This document shows, one piece after another, positions 14,201 through 28,732 of a stretch of DNA of 64,000 bases (positions within the stretch are counted from its first letter, which is position 1; the number at the start of each line of letters is the position of its first letter). A program made the position numbers and the translations under genes. The notes beneath the pieces were generated by a model. That model was not told the DNA's origin. It saw only the letters and a program-made list of their open reading frames with translations, and did not search any database. Where the stretch lies: the NCBI GenBank assembly GCA_944472155.2, contig OX235279.1, forward strand, positions 55,959,564 to 56,023,563, read 5' to 3'. Source of the stretch: Trichobilharzia szidati. Taxonomy: Eukaryota > Platyhelminthes > Trematoda > Strigeidida > Schistosomatidae.

Positions 14201-17200
14201 AAAATTTTATCAGCTGTGATCAAAATTTGACCTTGGACTTACAAATATTGGTCTACCTTTGTTAAACACTTTAAACAGAGTGTGTATGTGGGTAAACAGT
14301 TGTAGTTGTAAGACATTTCTTACGTCTCCATAAGAAGATATGGACAGTCGAGAATTTTGACCAAGTATTAATAATCAGTGATACATATCCATTTTTTATT
14401 TATTAATAAGGATTTCCTATGCATCAGCTAACATCACGCCTTCATGTCTGTTCAAACTGTTAGTATCTAGAATTTTATGGTTAGACGTATTTTCAAAATT
14501 ATGGTGTTTAGGATTAGAGTTTAGTAGAAGCACCCTGTCGAACTTATTGCTTTGCCTTCTTTCTGAAGATTGAGCTGCTTTATTCGACCTACTGGAGTTG
14601 TCAGGTGACTCGACAGCTACGGATTTAGGATATGCATTCTGTTGCAGACAACGGAGAGTGAAAACACGAAGATTGTACCAGTTACACAGTTCCTTTGTTA
14701 ATTTAATTCGATTGCAAAATAATTCAAATGAACTGTCGTCAAGATTTGACAGAATAGTTCTAAAATATTTGGGCACCGAGTGAGAAGTAGACATTTGTGA
14801 AAAATTATATTTGTAAAATCTCAGCGAGATTGAAATGAGTAATTACAACGTTTCGTTCGGCAATCTGGTCCGAACTTCTTCACGGAAATTAATCGAAATT
14901 AACATAACAGAGGTTTATATATAAAAAGGAAGATCACTTGTTTTTAAAAACTGTCCATTCATGAGTCATTCAACAAGTATAATAAACAAAATTTTATCAG
15001 CTGTGATCAAAATTTGACCTTGGACTTACAAATATTGGTCTACCTTTGTTAAACACTTTAAACAGAGTGTGTATGTGGGTAAACAGTTGTAGTTGTAAGA
15101 CATTTCTTACGTCTCCATAAGAAGATATGGACAGTCGAGAATTTTGACCAAGTATTAATAATCAGTGATACATATCCATTTTTTATTTATTAATAAGGAT
15201 TTCCTATGCATCAGCTAACATCACGCCTTCATGTCTGTTCAAACTGTTAGTATCTAGAATTTTATGGTTAGACGTATTTTCAAAATTATGGTGTTTAGGA
15301 TTAGAGTTTAGTAGAAGCACCCTGTCGAACTTATTGCTTTGCCTTCTTTCTGAAGATTGAGCTGCTTTATTCGACCTACTGGAGTTGTCAGGTGACTCGA
15401 CAGCTACGGATTTAGGATATGCATTCTGTTGCAGACAACGGAGAGTGAAAACACGAAGATTGTACCAGTTACACAGTTCCTTTGTTAATTTAATTCGATT
15501 GCAAAATAATTCAAATGAACTGTCGTCAAGATTTGACAGAATAGTTCTAAAATATTTGGGCACCGAGTGAGAAGTAGACATTTGTGAAAAATTATATTTG
15601 TAAAATCTCAGCGAGATTGAAATGAGTAATTACAACGTTTCGTTCGGCAATCTGGTCCGAACTTCTTCACGGAAATTAATCGAAATTAACATAACAGAGG
15701 TTTATATATAAAAAGGAAGATCACTTGTTTTTAAAAACTGTCCATTCATGAGTCATTCAACAAGTATAATAAACAAAATTTTATCAGCTGTGATCAAAAT
15801 TTGACCTTGGACTTACAAATATTGGTCTACCTTTGTTAAACACTTTAAACAGAGTGTGTATGTGGGTAAACAGTTGTAGTTGTAAGACATTTCTTACGTC
15901 TCCATAAGAAGATATGGACAGTCGAGAATTTTGACCAAGTATTAATAATCAGTGATACATATCCATTTTTTATTTATTAATAAGGATTTCCTATGCATCA
16001 GCTAACATCACGCCTTCATGTCTGTTCAAACTGTTAGTATCTAGAATTTTATGGTTAGACGTATTTTCAAAATTATGGTGTTTAGGATTAGAGTTTAGTA
16101 GAAGCACCCTGTCGAACTTATTGCTTTGCCTTCTTTCTGAAGATTGAGCTGCTTTATTCGACCTACTGGAGTTGTCAGGTGACTCGACAGCTACGGATTT
16201 AGGATATGCATTCTGTTGCAGACAACGGAGAGTGAAAACACGAAGATTGTACCAGTTACACAGTTCCTTTGTTAATTTAATTCGATTGCAAAATAATTCA
16301 AATGAACTGTCGTCAAGATTTGACAGAATAGTTCTAAAATATTTGGGCACCGAGTGAGAAGTAGACATTTGTGAAAAATTATATTTGTAAAATCTCAGCG
16401 AGATTGAAATGAGTAATTACAACGTTTCGTTCGGCAATCTGGTCCGAACTTCTTCACGGAAATTAATCGAAATTAACATAACAGAGGTTTATATATAAAA
16501 AGGAAGATCACTTGTTTTTAAAAACTGTCCATTCATGAGTCATTCAACAAGTATAATAAACAAAATTTTATCAGCTGTGATCAAAATTTGACCTTGGACT
16601 TACAAATATTGGTCTACCTTTGTTAAACACTTTAAACAGAGTGTGTATGTGGGTAAACAGTTGTAGTTGTAAGACATTTCTTACGTCTCCATAAGAAGAT
16701 ATGGACAGTCGAGAATTTTGACCAAGTATTAATAATCAGTGATACATATCCATTTTTTATTTATTAATAAGGATTTCCTATGCATCAGCTAACATCACGC
16801 CTTCATGTCTGTTCAAACTGTTAGTATCTAGAATTTTATGGTTAGACGTATTTTCAAAATTATGGTGTTTAGGATTAGAGTTTAGTAGAAGCACCCTGTC
16901 GAACTTATTGCTTTGCCTTCTTTCTGAAGATTGAGCTGCTTTATTCGACCTACTGGAGTTGTCAGGTGACTCGACAGCTACGGATTTAGGATATGCATTC
17001 TGTTGCAGACAACGGAGAGTGAAAACACGAAGATTGTACCAGTTACACAGTTCCTTTGTTAATTTAATTCGATTGCAAAATAATTCAAATGAACTGTCGT
17101 CAAGATTTGACAGAATAGTTCTAAAATATTTGGGCACCGAGTGAGAAGTAGACATTTGTGAAAAATTATATTTGTAAAATCTCAGCGAGATTGAAATGAG

Positions 17201-20200
17201 TAATTACAACGTTTCGTTCGGCAATCTGGTCCGAACTTCTTCACGGAAATTAATCGAAATTAACATAACAGAGGTTTATATATAAAAAGGAAGATCACTT
17301 GTTTTTAAAAACTGTCCATTCATGAGTCATTCAACAAGTATAATAAACAAAATTTTATCAGCTGTGATCAAAATTTGACCTTGGACTTACAAATATTGGT
17401 CTACCTTTGTTAAACACTTTAAACAGAGTGTGTATGTGGGTAAACAGTTGTAGTTGTAAGACATTTCTTACGTCTCCATAAGAAGATATGGACAGTCGAG
17501 AATTTTGACCAAGTATTAATAATCAGTGATACATATCCATTTTTTATTTATTAATAAGGATTTCCTATGCATCAGCTAACATCACGCCTTCATGTCTGTT
17601 CAAACTGTTAGTATCTAGAATTTTATGGTTAGACGTATTTTCAAAATTATGGTGTTTAGGATTAGAGTTTAGTAGAAGCACCCTGTCGAACTTATTGCTT
17701 TGCCTTCTTTCTGAAGATTGAGCTGCTTTATTCGACCTACTGGAGTTGTCAGGTGACTCGACAGCTACGGATTTAGGATATGCATTCTGTTGCAGACAAC
17801 GGAGAGTGAAAACACGAAGATTGTACCAGTTACACAGTTCCTTTGTTAATTTAATTCGATTGCAAAATAATTCAAATGAACTGTCGTCAAGATTTGACAG
17901 AATAGTTCTAAAATATTTGGGCACCGAGTGAGAAGTAGACATTTGTGAAAAATTATATTTGTAAAATCTCAGCGAGATTGAAATGAGTAATTACAACGTT
18001 TCGTTCGGCAATCTGGTCCGAACTTCTTCACGGAAATTAATCGAAATTAACATAACAGAGGTTTATATATAAAAAGGAAGATCACTTGTTTTTAAAAACT
18101 GTCCATTCATGAGTCATTCAACAAGTATAATAAACAAAATTTTATCAGCTGTGATCAAAATTTGACCTTGGACTTACAAATATTGGTCTACCTTTGTTAA
18201 ACACTTTAAACAGAGTGTGTATGTGGGTAAACAGTTGTAGTTGTAAGACATTTCTTACGTCTCCATAAGAAGATATGGACAGTCGAGAATTTTGACCAAG
18301 TATTAATAATCAGTGATACATATCCATTTTTTATTTATTAATAAGGATTTCCTATGCATCAGCTAACATCACGCCTTCATGTCTGTTCAAACTGTTAGTA
18401 TCTAGAATTTTATGGTTAGACGTATTTTCAAAATTATGGTGTTTAGGATTAGAGTTTAGTAGAAGCACCCTGTCGAACTTATTGCTTTGCCTTCTTTCTG
18501 AAGATTGAGCTGCTTTATTCGACCTACTGGAGTTGTCAGGTGACTCGACAGCTACGGATTTAGGATATGCATTCTGTTGCAGACAACGGAGAGTGAAAAC
18601 ACGAAGATTGTACCAGTTACACAGTTCCTTTGTTAATTTAATTCGATTGCAAAATAATTCAAATGAACTGTCGTCAAGATTTGACAGAATAGTTCTAAAA
18701 TATTTGGGCACCGAGTGAGAAGTAGACATTTGTGAAAAATTATATTTGTAAAATCTCAGCGAGATTGAAATGAGTAATTACAACGTTTCGTTCGGCAATC
18801 TGGTCCGAACTTCTTCACGGAAATTAATCGAAATTAACATAACAGAGGTTTATATATAAAAAGGAAGATCACTTGTTTTTAAAAACTGTCCATTCATGAG
18901 TCATTCAACAAGTATAATAAACAAAATTTTATCAGCTGTGATCAAAATTTGACCTTGGACTTACAAATATTGGTCTACCTTTGTTAAACACTTTAAACAG
19001 AGTGTGTATGTGGGTAAACAGTTGTAGTTGTAAGACATTTCTTACGTCTCCATAAGAAGATATGGACAGTCGAGAATTTTGACCAAGTATTAATAATCAG
19101 TGATACATATCCATTTTTTATTTATTAATAAGGATTTCCTATGCATCAGCTAACATCACGCCTTCATGTCTGTTCAAACTGTTAGTATCTAGAATTTTAT
19201 GGTTAGACGTATTTTCAAAATTATGGTGTTTAGGATTAGAGTTTAGTAGAAGCACCCTGTCGAACTTATTGCTTTGCCTTCTTTCTGAAGATTGAGCTGC
19301 TTTATTCGACCTACTGGAGTTGTCAGGTGACTCGACAGCTACGGATTTAGGATATGCATTCTGTTGCAGACAACGGAGAGTGAAAACACGAAGATTGTAC
19401 CAGTTACACAGTTCCTTTGTTAATTTAATTCGATTGCAAAATAATTCAAATGAACTGTCGTCAAGATTTGACAGAATAGTTCTAAAATATTTGGGCACCG
19501 AGTGAGAAGTAGACATTTGTGAAAAATTATATTTGTAAAATCTCAGCGAGATTGAAATGAGTAATTACAACGTTTCGTTCGGCAATCTGGTCCGAACTTC
19601 TTCACGGAAATTAATCGAAATTAACATAACAGAGGTTTATATATAAAAAGGAAGATCACTTGTTTTTAAAAACTGTCCATTCATGAGTCATTCAACAAGT
19701 ATAATAAACAAAATTTTATCAGCTGTGATCAAAATTTGACCTTGGACTTACAAATATTGGTCTACCTTTGTTAAACACTTTAAACAGAGTGTGTATGTGG
19801 GTAAACAGTTGTAGTTGTAAGACATTTCTTACGTCTCCATAAGAAGATATGGACAGTCGAGAATTTTGACCAAGTATTAATAATCAGTGATACATATCCA
19901 TTTTTTATTTATTAATAAGGATTTCCTATGCATCAGCTAACATCACGCCTTCATGTCTGTTCAAACTGTTAGTATCTAGAATTTTATGGTTAGACGTATT
20001 TTCAAAATTATGGTGTTTAGGATTAGAGTTTAGTAGAAGCACCCTGTCGAACTTATTGCTTTGCCTTCTTTCTGAAGATTGAGCTGCTTTATTCGACCTA
20101 CTGGAGTTGTCAGGTGACTCGACAGCTACGGATTTAGGATATGCATTCTGTTGCAGACAACGGAGAGTGAAAACACGAAGATTGTACCAGTTACACAGTT

Positions 20201-23200
20201 CCTTTGTTAATTTAATTCGATTGCAAAATAATTCAAATGAACTGTCGTCAAGATTTGACAGAATAGTTCTAAAATATTTGGGCACCGAGTGAGAAGTAGA
20301 CATTTGTGAAAAATTATATTTGTAAAATCTCAGCGAGATTGAAATGAGTAATTACAACGTTTCGTTCGGCAATCTGGTCCGAACTTCTTCACGGAAATTA
20401 ATCGAAATTAACATAACAGAGGTTTATATATAAAAAGGAAGATCACTTGTTTTTAAAAACTGTCCATTCATGAGTCATTCAACAAGTATAATAAACAAAA
20501 TTTTATCAGCTGTGATCAAAATTTGACCTTGGACTTACAAATATTGGTCTACCTTTGTTAAACACTTTAAACAGAGTGTGTATGTGGGTAAACAGTTGTA
20601 GTTGTAAGACATTTCTTACGTCTCCATAAGAAGATATGGACAGTCGAGAATTTTGACCAAGTATTAATAATCAGTGATACATATCCATTTTTTATTTATT
20701 AATAAGGATTTCCTATGCATCAGCTAACATCACGCCTTCATGTCTGTTCAAACTGTTAGTATCTAGAATTTTATGGTTAGACGTATTTTCAAAATTATGG
20801 TGTTTAGGATTAGAGTTTAGTAGAAGCACCCTGTCGAACTTATTGCTTTGCCTTCTTTCTGAAGATTGAGCTGCTTTATTCGACCTACTGGAGTTGTCAG
20901 GTGACTCGACAGCTACGGATTTAGGATATGCATTCTGTTGCAGACAACGGAGAGTGAAAACACGAAGATTGTACCAGTTACACAGTTCCTTTGTTAATTT
21001 AATTCGATTGCAAAATAATTCAAATGAACTGTCGTCAAGATTTGACAGAATAGTTCTAAAATATTTGGGCACCGAGTGAGAAGTAGACATTTGTAAAAAA
21101 TTATATTTGTAAAATCTCAGCGAGATTGAAATGAGTAATTACAACGTTTCGTTCGGCAATCTGGTCCGAACTTCTTCACGGAAATTAATCGAAATTAACA
21201 TAACAGAGGTTTATATATAAAAAGGAAGATCACTTGTTTTTAAAAACTGTCCATTCATGAGTCATTCAACAAGTATAATAAACAAAATTTTATCAGCTGT
21301 GATCAAAATTTGACCTTGGACTTACAAATATTGGTCTACCTTTGTTAAACACTTTAAACAGAGTGTGTATGTGGGTAAACAGTTGTAGTTGTAAGACATT
21401 TCTTACGTCTCCATAAGAAGATATGGACAGTCGAGAATTTTGACCAAGTATTAATAATCAGTGATACATATCCATTTTTTATTTATTAATAAGGATTTCC
21501 TATGCATCAGCTAACATCACGCCTTCATGTCTGTTCAAACTGTTAGTATCTAGAATTTTATGGTTAGACGTATTTTCAAAATTATGGTGTTTAGGATTAG
21601 AGTTTAGTAGAAGCACCCTGTCGAACTTATTGCTTTGCCTTCTTTCTGAAGATTGAGCTGCTTTATTCGACCTACTGGAGTTGTCAGGTGACTCGACAGC
21701 TACGGATTTAGGATATGCATTCTGTTGCAGACAACGGAGAGTGAAAACACGAAGATTGTACCAGTTACACAGTTCCTTTGTTAATTTAATTCGATTGCAA
21801 AATAATTCAAATGAACTGTCGTCAAGATTTGACAGAATAGTTCTAAAATATTTGGGCACCGAGTGAGAAGTAGACATTTGTGAAAAATTATATTTGTAAA
21901 ATCTCAGCGAGATTGAAATGAGTAATTACAACGTTTCGTTCGGCAATCTGGTCCGAACTTCTTCACGGAAATTAATCGAAATTAACATAACAGAGGTTTA
22001 TATATAAAAAGGAAGATCACTTGTTTTTAAAAACTGTCCATTCATGAGTCATTCAACAAGTATAATAAACAAAATTTTATCAGCTGTGATCAAAATTTGA
22101 CCTTGGACTTACAAATATTGGTCTACCTTTGTTAAACACTTTAAACAGAGTGTGTATGTGGGTAAACAGTTGTAGTTGTAAGACATTTCTTACGTCTCCA
22201 TAAGAAGATATGGACAGTCGAGAATTTTGACCAAGTATTAATAATCAGTGATACATATCCATTTTTTATTTATTAATAAGGATTTCCTATGCATCAGCTA
22301 ACATCACGCCTTCATGTCTGTTCAAACTGTTAGTATCTAGAATTTTATGGTTAGACGTATTTTCAAAATTATGGTGTTTAGGATTAGAGTTTAGTAGAAG
22401 CACCCTGTCGAACTTATTGCTTTGCCTTCTTTCTGAAGATTGAGCTGCTTTATTCGACCTACTGGAGTTGTCAGGTGACTCGACAGCTACGGATTTAGGA
22501 TATGCATTCTGTTGCAGACAACGGAGAGTGAAAACACGAAGATTGTACCAGTTACACAGTTCCTTTGTTAATTTAATTCGATTGCAAAATAATTCAAATG
22601 AACTGTCGTCAAGATTTGACAGAATAGTTCTAAAATATTTGGGCACCGAGTGAGAAGTAGACATTTGTGAAAAATTATATTTGTAAAATCTCAGCGAGAT
22701 TGAAATGAGTAATTACAACGTTTCGTTCGGCAATCTGGTCCGAACTTCTTCACGGAAATTAATCGAAATTAACATAACAGAGGTTTATATATAAAAAGGA
22801 AGATCACTTGTTTTTAAAAACTGTCCATTCATGAGTCATTCAACAAGTATAATAAACAAAATTTTATCAGCTGTGATCAAAATTTGACCTTGGACTTACA
22901 AATATTGGTCTACCTTTGTTAAACACTTTAAACAGAGTGTGTATGTGGGTAAACAGTTGTAGTTGTAAGACATTTCTTACGTCTCCATAAGAAGATATGG
23001 ACAGTCGAGAATTTTGACCAAGTATTAATAATCAGTGATACATATCCATTTTTTATTTATTAATAAGGATTTCCTATGCATCAGCTAACATCACGCCTTC
23101 ATGTCTGTTCAAACTGTTAGTATCTAGAATTTTATGGTTAGACGTATTTTCAAAATTATGGTGTTTAGGATTAGAGTTTAGTAGAAGCACCCTGTCGAAC

Positions 23201-26200
23201 TTATTGCTTTGCCTTCTTTCTGAAGATTGAGCTGCTTTATTCGACCTACTGGAGTTGTCAGGTGACTCGACAGCTACGGATTTAGGATATGCATTCTGTT
23301 GCAGACAACGGAGAGTGAAAACACGAAGATTGTACCAGTTACACAGTTCCTTTGTTAATTTAATTCGATTGCAAAATAATTCAAATGAACTGTCGTCAAG
23401 ATTTGACAGAATAGTTCTAAAATATTTGGGCACCGAGTGAGAAGTAGACATTTGTAAAAAATTATATTTGTAAAATCTCAGCGAGATTGAAATGAGTAAT
23501 TACAACGTTTCGTTCGGCAATCTGGTCCGAACTTCTTCACGGAAATTAATCGAAATTAACATAACAGAGGTTTATATATAAAAAGGAAGATCACTTGTTT
23601 TTAAAAACTGTCCATTCATGAGTCATTCAACAAGTATAATAAACAAAATTTTATCAGCTGTGATCAAAATTTGACCTTGGACTTACAAATATTGGTCTAC
23701 CTTTGTTAAACACTTTAAACAGAGTGTGTATGTGGGTAAACAGTTGTAGTTGTAAGACATTTCTTACGTCTCCATAAGAAGATATGGACAGTCGAGAATT
23801 TTGACCAAGTATTAATAATCAGTGATACATATCCATTTTTTATTTATTAATAAGGATTTCCTATGCATCAGCTAACATCACGCCTTCATGTCTGTTCAAA
23901 CTGTTAGTATCTAGAATTTTATGGTTAGACGTATTTTCAAAATTATGGTGTTTAGGATTAGAGTTTAGTAGAAGCACCCTGTCGAACTTATTGCTTTGCC
24001 TTCTTTCTGAAGATTGAGCTGCTTTATTCGACCTACTGGAGTTGTCAGGTGACTCGACAGCTACGGATTTAGGATATGCATTCTGTTGCAGACAACGGAG
24101 AGTGAAAACACGAAGATTGTACCAGTTACACAGTTCCTTTGTTAATTTAATTCGATTGCAAAATAATTCAAATGAACTGTCGTCAAGATTTGACAGAATA
24201 GTTCTAAAATATTTGGGCACCGAGTGAGAAGTAGACATTTGTGAAAAATTATATTTGTAAAATCTCAGCGAGATTGAAATGAGTAATTACAACGTTTCGT
24301 TCGGCAATCTGGTCCGAACTTCTTCACGGAAATTAATCGAAATTAACATAACAGAGGTTTATATATAAAAAGGAAGATCACTTGTTTTTAAAAACTGTCC
24401 ATTCATGAGTCATTCAACAAGTATAATAAACAAAATTTTATCAGCTGTGATCAAAATTTGACCTTGGACTTACAAATATTGGTCTACCTTTGTTAAACAC
24501 TTTAAACAGAGTGTGTATGTGGGTAAACAGTTGTAGTTGTAAGACATTTCTTACGTCTCCATAAGAAGATATGGACAGTCGAGAATTTTGACCAAGTATT
24601 AATAATCAGTGATACATATCCATTTTTTATTTATTAATAAGGATTTCCTATGCATCAGCTAACATCACGCCTTCATGTCTGTTCAAACTGTTAGTATCTA
24701 GAATTTTATGGTTAGACGTATTTTCAAAATTATGGTGTTTAGGATTAGAGTTTAGTAGAAGCACCCTGTCGAACTTATTGCTTTGCCTTCTTTCTGAAGA
24801 TTGAGCTGCTTTATTCGACCTACTGGAGTTGTCAGGTGACTCGACAGCTACGGATTTAGGATATGCATTCTGTTGCAGACAACGGAGAGTGAAAACACGA
24901 AGATTGTACCAGTTACACAGTTCCTTTGTTAATTTAATTCGATTGCAAAATAATTCAAATGAACTGTCGTCAAGATTTGACAGAATAGTTCTAAAATATT
25001 TGGGCACCGAGTGAGAAGTAGACATTTGCAAAAAATTATATTTGTAAAATCTCAGCGAGATTGAAATGAGTAATTACAACGTTTCGTTCGGCAATCTGGT
25101 CCGAACTTCTTCACGGAAATTAATCGAAATTAACATAACAGAGGTTTATATATAAAAAGGAAGATCACTTGTTTTTAAAAACTGTCCATTCATGAGTCAT
25201 TCAACAAGTATAATAAACAAAATTTTATCAGCTGTGATCAAAATTTGACCTTGGACTTACAAATATTGGTCTACCTTTGTTAAACACTTTAAACAGAGTG
25301 TGTATGTGGGTAAACAGTTGTAGTTGTAAGACATTTCTTACGTCTCCATAAGAAGATATGGACAGTCGAGAATTTTGACCAAGTATTAATAATCAGTGAT
25401 ACATATCCATTTTTTATTTATTAATAAGGATTTCCTATGCATCAGCTAACATCACGCCTTCATGTCTGTTCAAACTGTTAGTATCTAGAATTTTATGGTT
25501 AGACGTATTTTCAAAATTATGGTGTTTAGGATTAGAGTTTAGTAGAAGCACCCTGTCGAACTTATTGCTTTGCCTTCTTTCTGAAGATTGAGCTGCTTTA
25601 TTCGACCTACTGGAGTTGTCAGGTGACTCGACAGCTACGGATTTAGGATATGCATTCTGTTGCAGACAACGGAGAGTGAAAACACGAAGATTGTACCAGT
25701 TACACAGTTCCTTTGTTAATTTAATTCGATTGCAAAATAATTCAAATGAACTGTCGTCAAGATTTGACAGAATAGTTCTAAAATATTTGGGCACCGAGTG
25801 AGAAGTAGACATTTGTGAAAAATTATATTTGTAAAATCTCAGCGAGATTGAAATGAGTAATTACAACGTTTCGTTCGGCAATCTGGTCCGAACTTCTTCA
25901 CGGAAATTAATCGAAATTAACATAACAGAGGTTTATATATAAAAAGGAAGATCACTTGTTTTTAAAAACTGTCCATTCATGAGTCATTCAACAAGTATAA
26001 TAAACAAAATTTTATCAGCTGTGATCAAAATTTGACCTTGGACTTACAAATATTGGTCTACCTTTGTTAAACACTTTAAACAGAGTGTGTATGTGGGTAA
26101 ACAGTTGTAGTTGTAAGACATTTCTTACGTCTCCATAAGAAGATATGGACAGTCGAGAATTTTGACCAAGTATTAATAATCAGTGATACATATCCATTTT

Positions 26201-27795
26201 TTATTTATTAATAAGGATTTCCTATGCATCAGCTAACATCACGCCTTCATGTCTGTTCAAACTGTTAGTATCTAGAATTTTATGGTTAGACGTATTTTCA
26301 AAATTATGGTGTTTAGGATTAGAGTTTAGTAGAAGCACCCTGTCGAACTTATTGCTTTGCCTTCTTTCTGAAGATTGAGCTGCTTTATTCGACCTACTGG
26401 AGTTGTCAGGTGACTCGACAGCTACGGATTTAGGATATGCATTCTGTTGCAGACAACGGAGAGTGAAAACACGAAGATTGTACCAGTTACACAGTTCCTT
26501 TGTTAATTTAATTCGATTGCAAAATAATTCAAATGAACTGTCGTCAAGATTTGACAGAATAGTTCTAAAATATTTGGGCACCGAGTGAGAAGTAGACATT
26601 TGTAAAAAATTATATTTGTAAAATCTCAGCGAGATTGAAATGAGTAATTACAACGTTTCGTTCGGCAATCTGGTCCGAACTTCTTCACGGAAATTAATCG
26701 AAATTAACATAACAGAGGTTTATATATAAAAAGGAAGATCACTTGTTTTTAAAAACTGTCCATTCATGAGTCATTCAACAAGTATAATAAACAAAATTTT
26801 ATCAGCTGTGATCAAAATTTGACCTTGGACTTACAAATATTGGTCTACCTTTGTTAAACACTTTAAACAGAGTGTGTATGTGGGTAAACAGTTGTAGTTG
26901 TAAGACATTTCTTACGTCTCCATAAGAAGATATGGACAGTCGAGAATTTTGACCAAGTATTAATAATCAGTGATACATATCCATTTTTTATTTATTAATA
27001 AGGATTTCCTATGCATCAGCTAACATCACGCCTTCATGTCTGTTCAAACTGTTAGTATCTAGAATTTTATGGTTAGACGTATTTTCAAAATTATGGTGTT
27101 TAGGATTAGAGTTTAGTAGAAGCACCCTGTCGAACTTATTGCTTTGCCTTCTTTCTGAAGATTGAGCTGCTTTATTCGACCTACTGGAGTTGTCAGGTGA
27201 CTCGACAGCTACGGATTTAGGATATGCATTCTGTTGCAGACAACGGAGAGTGAAAACACGAAGATTGTACCAGTTACACAGTTCCTTTGTTAATTTAATT
27301 CGATTGCAAAATAATTCAAATGAACTGTCGTCAAGATTTGACAGAATAGTTCTAAAATATTTGGGCACCGAGTGAGAAGTAGACATTTGTAAAAAATTAT
27401 ATTTGTAAAATCTCAGCGAGATTGAAATGAGTAATTACAACGTTTCGTTCGGCAATCTGGTCCGAACTTCTTCACGGAAATTAATCGAAATTAACATAAC
27501 AGAGGTTTATATATAAAAAGGAAGATCACTTGTTTTTAAAAACTGTCCATTCATGAGTCATTCAACAAGTATAATAAACAAAATTTTATCAGCTGTGATC
27601 AAAATTTGACCTTGGACTTACAAATATTGGTCTACCTTTGTTAAACACTTTAAACAGAGTGTGTATGTGGGTAAACAGTTGTAGTTGTAAGACATTTCTT
27701 ACGTCTCCATAAGAAGATATGGACAGTCGAGAATTTTGACCAAGTATTAATAATCAGTGATACATATCCATTTTTTATTTATTAATAAGGATTTC

Positions 27796-27882
27796 CTATG
27801 CATCAGCTAACATCACGCCTTCATGCCTGTTCAAACTGTTAGTATCTAGAATTTTATGGTTAGATGTATTTTCAAAATTATG
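27796..27882 (-). pseudogene. Truncated satellite ORF at the inversion (C-terminal end only)
   Basis: Only the last 28 or so codons and the stop remain; start, leader and promoter are missing because the array flips here. It carries two changes absent from the inner copies, at codons 103 (ACG to ACA) and 116 (AGA to AGG). Both are silent. Confidence 0.85.
27880..27882. other. Inversion junction of the satellite arms
   Basis: Left-arm sequence stops inside the ORF (codon about 98) and right-arm sequence starts 5' of the promoter. The trinucleotide ATG fits both parents, so the join has 3 bp of microhomology. It is not a simple palindrome centre, because the two sides meet at different points of the unit. 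The result is two divergent arms. Confidence 0.9.
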
Positions 27883-28053
27883 ACTCATGAATGGACAGTT
27901 TTTATAAACAAGTGATCTTCCTTTTTTATATAAATCTCTGTTATGTTAATTTCGATTAATTTCCGTGAAGAAGTTCGGACCAGATTGCCGAACGAAACGT
28001 TGTAATTACTCATTTCAATCTCGCTGAGATTTTACAAATATAATTTTTTACAA

Positions 28054-28431
28054 ATGTCTACTTCTCACTCGGTGCCCAAATATTTTAGAACTATTCTGTC
28101 AAATCTTGACGACAGTTCATTTGAATTATTTTGCAATCGAATTAAATTAACAAAGGAACTGTGTAACTGGTACAATCTTCGTGTTTTCACTCTCCGTTGT
28201 CTGCAACAGAATGCATATCCTAAATCCGTAGCTGTCGAGTCACCTGACAACTCCAGTAGGTCGAATAAAGCAGCTCAATCTTCAGAAAGAAGGCAAAGCA
28301 ATAAGTTCGACAGGGTGCTTCTACTAAACTCTAATCCTAAACACCATAATTTTGAAAATACGTCTAACCATAAAATTCTAGATACTAACAGTTTGAACAG
28401 ACATGAAGGCGTGATGTTAGCTGATGCATAG
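28054..28431 (+). CDS. Satellite-unit ORF, 125 aa (right-arm representative)
   Basis: The protein is the same as in the left arm. Right-arm copies start at 28054, 28841, 29628, 30415, 31202, 31989, 32776 and 33563. This copy lies nearest the inversion, and its upstream region carries private changes: the TATA stretch is shortened and one base differs in the A-run before it. The coding sequence itself is standard. The leader contains the GTTCGG/CCGAAC hairpin. If transcribed, this copy points away from the left arm. Confidence 0.5.
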   Translation: MSTSHSVPKYFRTILSNLDDSSFELFCNRIKLTKELCNWYNLRVFTLRCLQQNAYPKSVAVESPDNSSRSNKAAQSSERRQSNKFDRVLLLNSNPKHHNFENTSNHKILDTNSLNRHEGVMLADA

Positions 28432-28443
28432 GAAATCCTTATT

Positions 28444-28453
28444 AATAAATAAA
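28444..28453 (+). terminator. Overlapping polyadenylation signals of the satellite unit (representative)
   Basis: Two overlapping AATAAA hexamers start 13 and 17 nt after the TAG stop at 28429-28431, in every full unit. They would give a very short 3' UTR and insulate each unit as a separate transcript. Confidence 0.45.
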
Positions 28454-28711
28454 AAATGGATATGTATCACTGATTATTAATACTTGGTCAAAATTCTCGA
28501 CTGTCCATATCTTCTTATGGAGACGTAAGAAATGTCTTACAACTACAACTGTTTACCCACATACACACTCTGTTTAAAGTGTTTAACAAAGGTAGACCAA
28601 TATTTGTAAGTCCAAGGTCAAATTTTGATCACAGCTGATAAAATTTTGTTTATTATACTTGTTGAATGACTCATGAATGGACAGTTTTTAAAAACAAGTG
28701 ATCTTCCTTTT

Positions 28712-28720
28712 TATATATAA
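28712..28720 (+). promoter_or_regulatory. TATA box of the satellite unit (representative)
   Basis: TATATATAA lies about 120 bp upstream of the ORF ATG at 28841, and recurs at the same place in every full unit (in mirrored form in the left arm). If transcription starts about 30 bp downstream, the leader would be roughly 95 nt. A looser counterpart (TTTTAATATAAAAAG in minus-array orientation) lies by the diverged relative near 43831-43845. Confidence 0.45.
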
Positions 28721-28732
28721 ACCTCTGTTATG

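Larger units (their letters stand above)
1754..27882 (-). repeat. 787-bp macrosatellite, left arm (33 full units, minus orientation)
   Basis: The same 787-bp unit is repeated head to tail with no length change: the ORF stop falls at 1825 + 787n for n = 0 to 32, ending at 27009. A 34th unit (stop at 27796) is cut off at the inversion point. Units differ by rare single-base changes only. There is a three-state site just upstream of the ATG (minus-strand CAC, TAC or TGC before AAATG), a C/T site in codon 58, a rare G/C site in the leader (units 3 and 9), and single changes such as that near 7188. These variants are interleaved, which suggests a real array shaped by unequal exchange or conversion and not a copied assembly segment. 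The left edge is lost in the N gap. Confidence 0.98.
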
